64,000 nucleotides of DNA from Petrocella atlantisensis (GTDB taxonomy: Bacteria > Bacillota > Clostridia > Lachnospirales > Vallitaleaceae). The translations under genes were made by a program, and so were the position numbers. Position 1 is the stretch's first letter. Each line of letters starts with the position of its first letter. Below, piece after piece: positions 36,347 through 45,990 of the stretch. Below the pieces are notes generated by a model, which did no database searches, was not told the origin of the DNA, and was given only the letters and a program-made list of their open reading frames with translations. The stretch is taken from positions 1,340,001-1,404,000 of the forward strand of contig NZ_LR130778.1 in assembly GCF_900538275.1 (NCBI RefSeq). The letters run 5' to 3'.

Positions 36347-37039
36347 TTACAACGCTCCTTCCTCAAATGCACGATTGATACTTGCCAATCTATCTGCGTG
36401 CAAATAATACTGTCTCATCAAAGTATCTAATTTGGCTGTCGTCCTGATTTGATCTTCAACAACATAAGCCAATTTTTGATCTTCAAGAATTTTACATACT
36501 TTACGTATAACGTTATATTTTGTTTTCTGTTTGGTTTCGTGGTCCGTAAATAACACATTCCATAATTTTACAGATGATTGGATATTAATCATATATTCTT
36601 CTTCTAAATCCTCAGTCGCTTCCTCATCTAGAGATTCTAATCGTATAAATCGTTCGTCCAATTTTGATATCAAATGATTAATTTGAATAAAATCAACTTT
36701 TTTCGGATCTCTATTTGCTCCACTATAGAATTCATAAAAAATATACATAATTATATAATATCCCAGAAACACATCTTTTTGAGTGGCATTACTACCAAAA
36801 TATTGTCGAAACTCAGATGGCTTCTTTCCCAAAATAAATCCGTCGAGTTTTGGTACAAGATATACCATATCATCAAAATTTAAAAATTTACACTCAAATT
36901 CATCCTCAAATAACTCCAAGATTTCTTGGACATTACTATCAATAAATGAACTGTACAAATCAAAATTATCCTTTTTGTTTAGTTCACCATTTTGTATCAA
37001 TAATTTAAATATTCTTATTGCTGATTTCATTGATTCCAT
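36347..37039 (-). CDS. jetB: Wadjet JetB, MukE-like subunit (DUF6063)
   Basis: 230 residues, helical, winged-helix-type. Segments such as SAIRIFKLLIQNGELNKKD and FILGKKPSEFRQYFG fit the DUF6063/JetB family. Its start shares one base with the stop of jetA, and its stop is one base before the start of jetC. JetB binds the JetA kleisin and DNA in the Wadjet complex. No catalytic residues are expected or seen. Confidence 0.88.
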   Translation of the reverse strand: MESMKSAIRIFKLLIQNGELNKKDNFDLYSSFIDSNVQEILELFEDEFECKFLNFDDMVYLVPKLDGFILGKKPSEFRQYFGSNATQKDVFLGYYIIMYIFYEFYSGANRDPKKVDFIQINHLISKLDERFIRLESLDEEATEDLEEEYMINIQSSVKLWNVLFTDHETKQKTKYNVIRKVCKILEDQKLAYVVEDQIRTTAKLDTLMRQYYLHADRLASINRAFEEGAL

Positions 37040-38637
37040 TATCCTACCACCTCAAATAGCAAGTCTGTCATACTCACTTCTTCCCTTATTCGCATACCAT
37101 TTTCTTCAAATTCTATAACTTCTGTAATTTCATCTGCTACTTTTGATATGATTATTGCTTGTGTGTTTTTTATACCTTCAATTTGATCTTCAATTTCTAT
37201 GAGACACCGTTCCAAATTAAAACTTTCGCTTACACCCATCATTACTTTATTTTTCTCTAGATAGAAGTCTTTTATCGAAATGTTCTCAAAATCAAACAAT
37301 TTAAAAGCGATGAAAAATATTAATCTTCCTTGACTCAACTCAATATATTCCTTGGGATTTCCTTGTTTTAATTCTTGTATGATTTCACTAAGTTTAATTT
37401 GTTTATGCTTTATAATTTCACTAAATAGCAACAAAACAATTTTTACATGTTTATTACTGATAGACTCAATCCTTTGTTTTTCGATTTCATCTTCATATTC
37501 TTCAGTATTTATAAAATGAGAATCTTCCACATCAAACTCTTTAAATATTAACTGCTGATTATATATCTGGTCTATGCTTAACATTTTATTGATTTCTGGC
37601 AATAATAACGGCTCAAGTAAATGAATACATTTATCTAGAACTACATCGTATTTTTCTAAAGGTTCTAAAATACTCTCTGAAATATTAAATCGTTTTACAA
37701 AACTATACTCAAAAGAACGCTTAATTGTGTCCATATAAAGGTCGCTTAGGTTATGCCGATTAAGTATCAAATTCCTTTGTTCACTTATAGCTACACCAAG
37801 ATTATGAGTAATCTCCCTAATCTCCTGTATTGCTTTCATCAACTTATCTTCCATCTGATGACTTGATTCAAGTTCTTCACTTATTTTATCTCCTGCTTGT
37901 TGAATCATTCTACGAATATCACTCATAGTTTCATATTCATCCTCAAGCATACTATAGGTACCTTTTAATAACTGTTCATACTTATCAATATCAACATCAT
38001 TAATATTTTGACGAATGGAAAGAATGAAATTCTCAACCTCTTTCTTCTTTTGCCTAACATATGTAATTAACTCAACGCTCTGTCGAACAGCATTAGAAAA
38101 CTTCTTACGTTTTACATACTCTTTAAGCTTTAGTTGTTCAATCGTCAGTTGAATCTCCTCATCGACCTCTCTTGTGCGAAAAAGAAAATCATATCCTTGA
38201 TTGGTTAACATATAATTAAGTTTACGACTTTCCTTTTCTACTACCATCTTATCAACTATTAATCGAATAGGAATCTCTTCTATCGTATTTTTTGAGTAGT
38301 TAAATACACTATATATCCTTCGTTCCCCACTATTTTGAAGAATATCTTTTATAATGTATCCAGCGAGTTCTTTAATCTCAATGATATTTAGTTTCATTTG
38401 ATAATATTCTATTAACAACACCTCTAAAAATTCTTCAATATGCTGTGTGTCACATTCATTATTCTCTTCAAGAGTTTTTTCCATGATGAATAGAAGTACA
38501 GAAACAATAATATTGGTTAGATCATTTCCCTTGAACATACCTTCTATCTTTGTATCTCTACCACGTCTATTGACAATTGAATCCACTACACCGATCCATT
38601 CCATTCTTTTTTCAAATTTTTCTAAAAAATCCATCAT
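37039..38637 (-). CDS. jetA: Wadjet JetA, MukF-like kleisin
   Basis: 532 residues, mostly helical, with N-terminal winged-helix (MMDFLEKFEKRMEWIGVVDS), long central coiled coils (EQLLKGTYSMLEDEYETMSD) and a C-terminal domain, as in JetA proteins of clostridial Wadjet systems. It bridges the JetC heads. Begins one base after the jetD stop, so the four genes are translated as one unit. Confidence 0.9.
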   Translation of the reverse strand: MMDFLEKFEKRMEWIGVVDSIVNRRGRDTKIEGMFKGNDLTNIIVSVLLFIMEKTLEENNECDTQHIEEFLEVLLIEYYQMKLNIIEIKELAGYIIKDILQNSGERRIYSVFNYSKNTIEEIPIRLIVDKMVVEKESRKLNYMLTNQGYDFLFRTREVDEEIQLTIEQLKLKEYVKRKKFSNAVRQSVELITYVRQKKKEVENFILSIRQNINDVDIDKYEQLLKGTYSMLEDEYETMSDIRRMIQQAGDKISEELESSHQMEDKLMKAIQEIREITHNLGVAISEQRNLILNRHNLSDLYMDTIKRSFEYSFVKRFNISESILEPLEKYDVVLDKCIHLLEPLLLPEINKMLSIDQIYNQQLIFKEFDVEDSHFINTEEYEDEIEKQRIESISNKHVKIVLLLFSEIIKHKQIKLSEIIQELKQGNPKEYIELSQGRLIFFIAFKLFDFENISIKDFYLEKNKVMMGVSESFNLERCLIEIEDQIEGIKNTQAIIISKVADEITEVIEFEENGMRIREEVSMTDLLFEVVG

Positions 38638-38638
38638 T

Positions 38639-39694
38639 TTAATTACTCTTTTCTACTTTTCTTTTGTAATAACTATAATTAAGTATTTCTTGTGGAATAT
38701 ACTTTCCAGCTGCCAATAACACATTAATCTCGACAATTTGAACTTCATCAAAGCATTCAAAAAAGACTTTGCCTTTAGTCCGCTTTTGTAATTCACTGCA
38801 CTTAGGCATTTTTCTATTTTCAGCTTCTCCTAGCATATCAACATATAATTCCTTAAATAACTGAATATCTAGGTCAGGGTTTATGCGAACCACATTTTCA
38901 AATATTTCTATACCTTCCATATCCAAATCACCAAAGTAGTAATATCTTTTTAACATCCCGTCATCATAATATGTATGTGAGAATTCTGTTAGTGAATCTC
39001 TTTTTCTTGTTATCTTTTTACCTTCACCATAAATCAAAGAATCAAAACGAATTCCATGTAGCATGCTGCAATTTCTCTTCATTATTTTTTTCAAGGTATA
39101 CCAAGTATCTTTATTTTCTATAATCAATACATTGATCTCATCCGAATCAAAATCATCAACGACTGTCTGTTCAAAAAAAGGTTCAGGAGTATGATACATA
39201 TTTAAGCAATTTTCAAGTTCAGTATTATAGGATAATACTGATTTACAGATTGAATTTGATCTTATAAATTTTTCTTTACCAAAAATTTGAAAAGACCTTT
39301 CATTAATCGATGCCGGTTCTTCAAGCTTTAAAGGATTTTTTCTGATGAATTCATCAAATTTCAAAATAGTCTCCCGCTCAGTTATGTATTTTGGAGACTT
39401 ATTCAAGTATCCCTCAATATTAAAAACCGGATGAAGTCTCTTGATTTCTACAGAATAATCCTGAGTATTTGTGGCTATTTCTAAAACTTGATATCGCTTA
39501 TATAATGTTGGTATTAATCCATTGGGACCCGAACTTTTTATTGGCTTAATAACTGCTTCATCAATAAGTGAATTAATCCACATACAAAACTCTTCATAAC
39601 CATCTATATTTAATGATTTCCTTATGTTTTTTTCTTCTATTCTTTTTCCAGTAAAGTTTTCTAAAAGGTATTTTTTTAATATTAAGTAATCCAT
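38639..39694 (-). CDS. jetD: Wadjet JetD, TOPRIM nuclease
   Basis: 351 residues. The C-terminal TOPRIM domain has the invariant glutamate in VLIIENKDTW (E193), the glycine loop IYGEGKK (221-227) and the aspartate pair GDLDMEG (D256 and D258), so the nuclease appears catalytically intact. The N-terminal part (LKKYLLENFTGKRIEEKNI) is a winged-helix arm. In Wadjet this subunit cuts DNA after loop extrusion stalls on a circle. Gene order D-A-B-C with a DUF6063 JetB suggests type II; that type call is from memory. Confidence 0.92.
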   Translation of the reverse strand: MDYLILKKYLLENFTGKRIEEKNIRKSLNIDGYEEFCMWINSLIDEAVIKPIKSSGPNGLIPTLYKRYQVLEIATNTQDYSVEIKRLHPVFNIEGYLNKSPKYITERETILKFDEFIRKNPLKLEEPASINERSFQIFGKEKFIRSNSICKSVLSYNTELENCLNMYHTPEPFFEQTVVDDFDSDEINVLIIENKDTWYTLKKIMKRNCSMLHGIRFDSLIYGEGKKITRKRDSLTEFSHTYYDDGMLKRYYYFGDLDMEGIEIFENVVRINPDLDIQLFKELYVDMLGEAENRKMPKCSELQKRTKGKVFFECFDEVQIVEINVLLAAGKYIPQEILNYSYYKRKVEKSN

Positions 39695-39736
39695 ATTTTC
39701 CTCTCACACGAATCCAACAGTATAATCTTCGTAAAA

Positions 39737-40720
39737 TCAATAATTCTCTATTATCTCACTAACCGTATCCTTAAAATCCCCTACAACCTTTTCAGGTCCA
39801 ATAATCTTAACCTTACTACCAAACATACATAACCATCCAAAAAAGGTAGGTGAAGGTGCAACATCAACTGTAATTCTAAAGGAAGTTTCGGTCTTCTCTC
39901 GAATACTAATTTCTTTACCAAATCGATCAATAGCAACATTAATTAGTGAATTGTCAAACTGTAGTTCGATAAGTTGTGTTTCGCCACTAAACATCCTAAA
40001 TACTTTTTTTGAATAATCAGCCACATTAAAGTCTTTATCTACTTGATTTTCAGGAATATTCACTTCTGAAACTTCTATGTCAGCCATACGATCGACTCTG
40101 AATTGAGTTACGGTTTCATACCTTTCATGGTATGCAATTAAGTAATAGTATTCATCTGTCCAGGATAATGCATAAGGACTTACTTGATATACTTCACCAT
40201 TTCTACGGAATTTCAAATTTTTGTCCACTGTATAATCAAAATATCTGAATTGAACCTTTTTCTTATTGCGTATTGCACTATGAATAGCATCCACATTGTA
40301 ATAGATACTTTCATTCATGGTCTTTATTCGATCATTTACAATAACTTGTCTATGTAGTTCTTTTGCCTCGTGAGCATTAGTGAGCTTTTCAATCTTCTTA
40401 ATTAGAACATCACTCTTTTTGTGGGTGATAAATTTTGAAGCTTGTACAGCATCAACTAATAACTTCAGCTCAGGAAGCTCAAAATCTCGCTTCCCAATGA
40501 AATATTGGTTAGCACGCTTTTTCTCACAAACAACATCAACACCATAGTTCTGCAAAAGTTCAATGTCAGTATAAACAGATTTACGCTCAGCTGAAATATC
40601 ATATTTACTTAACTCTTCAATCAAATCATTAACAGTTAAAGGATTTTGTTCATCTGATAATTCGTTGAGGATTCTATATAGGTAAAGCAGTTTAAGTTTA
40701 GAATTTTGATTATTCGCCAT
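39737..40720 (-). CDS. WYL-domain transcriptional regulator
   Basis: 327 residues. An N-terminal winged helix (residues ~5-65, LYLYRILNELSDEQNPLTVN) is followed by a WYL domain (~145-245: IRNKKKVQFRYFDY, YYLIAYHERYETVTQFRVDR) and a WCX-type C-terminal extension. WYL regulators commonly control defence islands and can sense nucleic acids or nucleotides. It is placed between the 1668-residue helicase gene (11 bases away) and jetD (42 bases away), so it may control one or both. AAGGAG precedes its ATG. Confidence 0.9.
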   Translation of the reverse strand: MANNQNSKLKLLYLYRILNELSDEQNPLTVNDLIEELSKYDISAERKSVYTDIELLQNYGVDVVCEKKRANQYFIGKRDFELPELKLLVDAVQASKFITHKKSDVLIKKIEKLTNAHEAKELHRQVIVNDRIKTMNESIYYNVDAIHSAIRNKKKVQFRYFDYTVDKNLKFRRNGEVYQVSPYALSWTDEYYYLIAYHERYETVTQFRVDRMADIEVSEVNIPENQVDKDFNVADYSKKVFRMFSGETQLIELQFDNSLINVAIDRFGKEISIREKTETSFRITVDVAPSPTFFGWLCMFGSKVKIIGPEKVVGDFKDTVSEIIENY

Positions 40721-40731
40721 TACTAATCTCC

Positions 40732-43700
40732 TTACTTCTTCCTGAAATCAAACATTGGTTTCATCCTATGTTTTTCAGAATCAGGTTTTTCCACTACTAG
40801 TTTAGTAGTCTGTTTCTCCGGTGCTTTTTTAACATTAGGTTTTAATTCTTCTTTATGTACTTGTCTTTGACCTTTATTCTTACTCCTAAAATCAAATGCA
40901 GGCTTAGAACCAGAATTCTCAGTTTGCAAAGCCGATTTTTCAGGTGTAGTTGGTGTCTCTGCGACGCCAAGTTTTTCTGGCTTATGTATTGGATATACAA
41001 ATTCATCAGAGTCTACTTCTTCTTTTTCTTTCGTATTCACAGAACTAATTTCATCCATCACCTCATGAATATCATCGATACTTAACTGATTATCTTTCTC
41101 TTCAAATTCAGGAAAAATAATCTGTTCAGTTTTATTGATAGAATTTACTTTTATCGTCGAATCATATTTGGTAAAATGGTCTTTCTTTTCAATATCCACT
41201 TCAGTTGCTACTAATAAATTTACTTTCAACTCCGGACTAGTAGCTTCATCTATACCTTGAATCTCAATATTATCTGGGTTCCATTCTCTTCTAATTTCAG
41301 CTGCTCTTAACTTAATCCCATTAATTATTGTTTGATCTTTCTCATCGATTTCATTAGATTCAGAATTCATCTGACTATAATTTGGGAATATGTTGTTCTT
41401 TTCTAATTCTTCAAATACTTCTGTTATTGTATCAATTGGATTTCTATAATATGCACTTCCACGTATCCTTATAAATCTCCACCCTAATCTTTCCAATATA
41501 GCCTGTCTTTTTAAATCATTAGGAAGATCATCTTGGGTATGCCATTTTTCACCATCACATTCTATAGCAATTCGTTTGTCTCCATCCTCAATAACCATGT
41601 CTATTCGATATGAGCCAACCTTGAGCTGTGGAATAACATGATACCCTTTATTTAAAAGAGTTTTCATGACTTCTTCTTCAAAAGGTGATTCAGCCAATTC
41701 AAGTCTTACATCTTCTGCAGCAATATAAGGATTTTGAGCATGCTTAATCAAACGTAGACGTATATCATCTGGCTTAAGATCTATCTCTGGATTCAGACTA
41801 TGTACAACCCACATTTGATCTTTGGCTCTACTTGCAGCTACGTTATACCTTTTACGTTCTCTACCATTGTTGCCCCCCTCTCGTTTAACCGTTAATGGTC
41901 CACCATTATCATTAGGTATATCTACAATGCTTATAAATATTATATCTCTTTCATCTCCTTGAAATTGAGATGGTGTGCCACATTGTATTCTTCTATTCTC
42001 ATAATCAACAGGATCCAAATAGATCTGTAGTAATCTATCTATTTCATATGTTTGCTCAGAACCATGCATTGATATAACACCAATTGTCTTATTCTTATAT
42101 ATTGGATTCTCAACCATTGAAAGAATTAATGAACATATATGATATGCTTCGGTTTTATTAACTTTCGATTTATCTAAAACGTAATCTTTAACCCTATAAT
42201 CAACTACTGGGGGTTTAGTAATAACTTTTGCAGAATCCCTTAAAGGCTTAATTCTACCATTATATGCAAGCATATTACTAAAACTAATAATCTCCGATAA
42301 ACATCTGAAATGTTCTTCTAGCATCAAAGGTTCAAAGTTTGACATTGCAGCTAAATCATATAGTGAAGTTTTACCGTTAAATAAATGTTTATTTGGAATA
42401 TCTTGAAGATACATGCTTATTAAAGCTTCAATTTCATTATCTTTTAATCCAATACTATCTGGACTTACTTGTTCATTATCTCCAACAATAATTATTTTTT
42501 TACCTAAATACAAAGCAGCTAAGGATAATATATCACTCTGACTAGCTTCATCAATAATTACAACATCAAACTTATTCTTTCTTGGATCAAACATTTCAAC
42601 TACTCTATTCATAGGCATAATCCAAACTGGTATCGCAGATTGACAATTTGCCATTAATTTCTTTGCTTCTTCAAGCAATTTGGGTGCCTTTTTACCTTTA
42701 CCAGCACCAACCTGATCCATAGTTATTTTCCAAGCTTTTAACGACTGTTTTTCTACTGGTGTTATAGTCTTAATCTTCTCAAACCAAGCACTTTCATAAG
42801 CCAATAATCTAGCATTTTTCAGTAACCTCTCATTGATCTGGTTGATTTCCTGCTGAATTTTATTTGGATCATAAGCATCAATTCGTTCAATTTGATTTAC
42901 TAGTTGACGCCATTTCCATGCTGCTTCAATAAGCTTTGGTGGTTCTGAGTTGCCATGGATATTTTTTCTATTCTTAATCTCCATTGCCCAAACCGGTACC
43001 CATTGGTTAATCTTCTTAATAATATTTTGTCTTTTTTCTAAAACAGCTGTTTTCCTTAAGACACTACTAATTCTATTGTAGGAAGATGAATAATCTTCAA
43101 CATTTCGTTTTTTTACTGAAGTAATCAGTGAATCTAATACAACATTTTGATTCTGATAAGTCTCAAGAAAAACGATATACTGATTAAGCGCCACTGTCTT
43201 TTCATCAAGCTTTATCAAATTGATCTTATAATTCAGTTCAACAAGAACTATATCATTAAGAATATCTAATAACCAATGAAATGGATCTGAAAGATTCACC
43301 ATATTCATGTCTTTCCATTGCTCATTATTTACGATAAATGCTCCGAAATTTTCAGCAAATGATTCCCACTTTTCTTTGAACCAATTCATAGCGTATTGAA
43401 GGTTTCCTTTTTGTTGTGCACCCTTCATCTCAAACATAGGATCTTCAACATCAATCTGAAGGGTTGTCTCAGCCAGCAATTTGTTAATCTGTTTAATATG
43501 ATTCTTCCTGTCTATTTCATAGGCAAATATCTTTTGTATAGCTATGTACTCTTCAATTTTTTCGATGGAATTTCCATCATTATTAATGCTATTCTTTATG
43601 GCATTCCACTTTGGTTTAAATAAAGCATTTAGCTTGTTGACCGGTATCTCTTTACCGGTATCAATTACTTCCTGTAGTATGGCTAAATTGTCATTTGTAA

Positions 43701-45738
43701 CAATTGAAGAATCGTATGTAAAATCATTTTCAAATTTGATTACCTTAATATTTTCAAATTCCTGATATAGCTGGTCAAAATTTGTTAGTACACCATCCCA
43801 TAATTTTGGATAGACTGGATCTTGAATTGTTTTTATAAGTAAATATTTTTGGATCTCTGAAAATCCATTCATTTCATTCTTTAATTGTTCTGCATGATTA
43901 ATAAGGCTTTCGCAATCTTTTAAAGAAAGGATGTCATGAAAATCAATTGATGGTTTTATACTATTCTTTTTAATCTCAAAATCATTAAGATCTTCAACAC
44001 ACCTTTCAAATTGTTCATCTGACCACACACTATCAAATTCTGGTAATTTAGCAACCAGTAAAGCCTCTTCTTCAAGGGAGACTACTTTATTACTATTGTA
44101 AAGAAAATGAAGTTCTTCTTCAGACAGAGGAAATCCAATGGTATCATCTGTTGTCGTACCCGGAATAATATCAAGTGTATTCTCGCCTGCTTTTATATAT
44201 TTTGCAGCATCAATGGGCGTAATGGTTTTATTGTCATAAACAATGTCTTTATATTCCATGGCCCTTATTTCTAGTAATTGTGTACCTTTTAATTGAGATT
44301 CTTCAATCAGTGTATCTCTTTCTTTTTTAAGTCTATGAATCCTTTGTTCTGCTTCATGCAGATCAAGTGTAGTTCCCTTTGAAGCAATCTCATTAATAGC
44401 TTCATCCATTTCATTTTTCTGGGATTTAGAACTCAATAAGCTTATACAAAGGCTTTGTAAATTCAGGTCTTTATTTCCTTCATCTTTATACACTTTATCT
44501 TTCAGGACTGTTAGTGCTTTTTCAGTGTGACTTGTAACCAGAACACTATTACCCTGACTTAGCAAGTGCCCAATCAAATTGGCAATGGTGTGGGTTTTAC
44601 CTGTTCCAGGAGGTCCTTGTACTAATACCGCACCATATCTGTCCAAATATTTAATTATTTTTAACTGCTCATTATTTGCTGGCAAAGTAAGAAGTATGTC
44701 TTTATCAATACCACTGTGGTTCCATCCGTCACCTATTGACTCATAGTTCTGTTCTTCTTTATGGTTGCCAGCCATTGTATCAAAAAATGGTGGTAATATA
44801 GTTTCACCCTTCTCGTTAATCTCAGCAATAATATTTTCTAAGAATGCAGAATAGCCCAGTGTTCTTTTTCTTAAGAACAATACTGGGCTAGAGATTATTT
44901 GGGCATGATGAACCGTAGGAGAAATTACTTCTACGAATTCTCCTTTTTCATCAATAATATGAATTAGTCGATGGAATAAACCATGGGTATTTTCAAATTC
45001 TGGCAAGTGATAATTTTGTTGCTCAACATCCTGCATAACATCTGTTAGCATTTTTTGATTAACTGATGTTAATACTCTTAACATAGCTGAATATATCTCT
45101 GTTTTAATTTCTTCACACTTAATTACAAACATTGGTTTTTCAGGTTCAAATTCAAGAGTGACTTTCTGTAGCAGTACCGGGTGGTCGATTAATCGCTCAT
45201 CCGATTGCCAGTTTATAATGCCATCACCAATAATTAATTCAACACTTTCTGCTTCTTTCTTCATATCAGAATAGAGTCTGAACAATTTATTATAAAGATT
45301 CAGCCCTTTTTCTCTTGGAATTTCAACTTCTCTCCAAGATTCACGCTGAAGAATCCATTTGTGATATAGTGTAATACGATTTATATCATCTTCAAAGGCT
45401 TCCTCGATATAGGAAACTTCACCGTCCTCGTCTAGTTTTTCTCTAGATATTTTGTCCTTATAATGAACATCTACAACTGATAATCTCTGCCATTCACTAT
45501 TAATCCATTCCAATAATAACTCATCAGGTTTTGGGCATGGCTCAAGAGAAGGCTTTATAACCTTCAAAAAAATCAATTCATCCATTTCAATACCATGAAA
45601 CACAGATTCAATTTCATCGATAATAGGTATATTTGATAGATCTAGACTCCACTTTTGTTTATCCAACTCAGTAATTACTGGATTGGATAACAAGTTATAT
45701 TCTTTTAGAAAATTAAAAATATTGATTGCTTGAGCCAT
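40732..45738 (-). CDS. Giant SF1 helicase with Vsr/DUF559-like nuclease domain
   Basis: 1668 residues. Walker A VLVQGPPGTGKTHT at 372-385; Walker B VVIIDEASQSD; motif GDNEQVSP; the C-lobe region GTPSQFQGDERDIIFIS and NVAASRAKDQ are Upf1/Dna2-type superfamily 1A signatures. Around residue 1430-1490 a Vsr/DUF559-type restriction-fold nuclease follows (YRIDMVIEDGDKRIAIECDG, then KWHTQDD). The last ~200 residues are acidic and low-complexity with a repeated FDFR ending (PAFDFRSKNKGQ, PMFDFRKK). The ~300-residue N-terminus is not recognised. Such helicase-nuclease giants are typical of defence islands. Confidence 0.9.
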   Translation of the reverse strand: MAQAINIFNFLKEYNLLSNPVITELDKQKWSLDLSNIPIIDEIESVFHGIEMDELIFLKVIKPSLEPCPKPDELLLEWINSEWQRLSVVDVHYKDKISREKLDEDGEVSYIEEAFEDDINRITLYHKWILQRESWREVEIPREKGLNLYNKLFRLYSDMKKEAESVELIIGDGIINWQSDERLIDHPVLLQKVTLEFEPEKPMFVIKCEEIKTEIYSAMLRVLTSVNQKMLTDVMQDVEQQNYHLPEFENTHGLFHRLIHIIDEKGEFVEVISPTVHHAQIISSPVLFLRKRTLGYSAFLENIIAEINEKGETILPPFFDTMAGNHKEEQNYESIGDGWNHSGIDKDILLTLPANNEQLKIIKYLDRYGAVLVQGPPGTGKTHTIANLIGHLLSQGNSVLVTSHTEKALTVLKDKVYKDEGNKDLNLQSLCISLLSSKSQKNEMDEAINEIASKGTTLDLHEAEQRIHRLKKERDTLIEESQLKGTQLLEIRAMEYKDIVYDNKTITPIDAAKYIKAGENTLDIIPGTTTDDTIGFPLSEEELHFLYNSNKVVSLEEEALLVAKLPEFDSVWSDEQFERCVEDLNDFEIKKNSIKPSIDFHDILSLKDCESLINHAEQLKNEMNGFSEIQKYLLIKTIQDPVYPKLWDGVLTNFDQLYQEFENIKVIKFENDFTYDSSIVTNDNLAILQEVIDTGKEIPVNKLNALFKPKWNAIKNSINNDGNSIEKIEEYIAIQKIFAYEIDRKNHIKQINKLLAETTLQIDVEDPMFEMKGAQQKGNLQYAMNWFKEKWESFAENFGAFIVNNEQWKDMNMVNLSDPFHWLLDILNDIVLVELNYKINLIKLDEKTVALNQYIVFLETYQNQNVVLDSLITSVKKRNVEDYSSSYNRISSVLRKTAVLEKRQNIIKKINQWVPVWAMEIKNRKNIHGNSEPPKLIEAAWKWRQLVNQIERIDAYDPNKIQQEINQINERLLKNARLLAYESAWFEKIKTITPVEKQSLKAWKITMDQVGAGKGKKAPKLLEEAKKLMANCQSAIPVWIMPMNRVVEMFDPRKNKFDVVIIDEASQSDILSLAALYLGKKIIIVGDNEQVSPDSIGLKDNEIEALISMYLQDIPNKHLFNGKTSLYDLAAMSNFEPLMLEEHFRCLSEIISFSNMLAYNGRIKPLRDSAKVITKPPVVDYRVKDYVLDKSKVNKTEAYHICSLILSMVENPIYKNKTIGVISMHGSEQTYEIDRLLQIYLDPVDYENRRIQCGTPSQFQGDERDIIFISIVDIPNDNGGPLTVKREGGNNGRERKRYNVAASRAKDQMWVVHSLNPEIDLKPDDIRLRLIKHAQNPYIAAEDVRLELAESPFEEEVMKTLLNKGYHVIPQLKVGSYRIDMVIEDGDKRIAIECDGEKWHTQDDLPNDLKRQAILERLGWRFIRIRGSAYYRNPIDTITEVFEELEKNNIFPNYSQMNSESNEIDEKDQTIINGIKLRAAEIRREWNPDNIEIQGIDEATSPELKVNLLVATEVDIEKKDHFTKYDSTIKVNSINKTEQIIFPEFEEKDNQLSIDDIHEVMDEISSVNTKEKEEVDSDEFVYPIHKPEKLGVAETPTTPEKSALQTENSGSKPAFDFRSKNKGQRQVHKEELKPNVKKAPEKQTTKLVVEKPDSEKHRMKPMFDFRKK

Positions 45739-45756
45739 TTGTACTCCCCCCTACTT

Positions 45757-45978
45757 CTATATCTCTATTGCATTAAGAACTTCCCTCAAATTCTTAATCT
45801 CATCATCTGTTAACGTCGCACCTTTACCCATTTTACCTTCTTCATGGTGCCAGTCTCTCAGATCATATTTCGGTGCTCTTTCATTCCAACTAACTTTGTT
45901 AAGTTCTTTGGTCCAGCCTTTATTATTTTCTGATAAAACTGCAATTCTTTCTGTAATCTCGTATTTAAACTCTGCCAT
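45757..45978 (-). CDS. PC4/YdbC-family single-strand DNA-binding protein
   Basis: 73 residues, ending MGKGATLTDDEIKNLREVL and containing ISERI-type beta strands followed by SENNKGWTKELNKVSWNER and KYDLRDW, all hallmark of bacterial YdbC/PC4 (p15) proteins. These are homodimers that bind single-stranded DNA. Sits between type III Res and the giant helicase gene (12- and 18-base gaps), so it is probably the single-strand partner of one of these machines. Confidence 0.88.
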   Translation of the reverse strand: MAEFKYEITERIAVLSENNKGWTKELNKVSWNERAPKYDLRDWHHEEGKMGKGATLTDDEIKNLREVLNAIEI

Positions 45979-45990
45979 TTTAATACCTCC

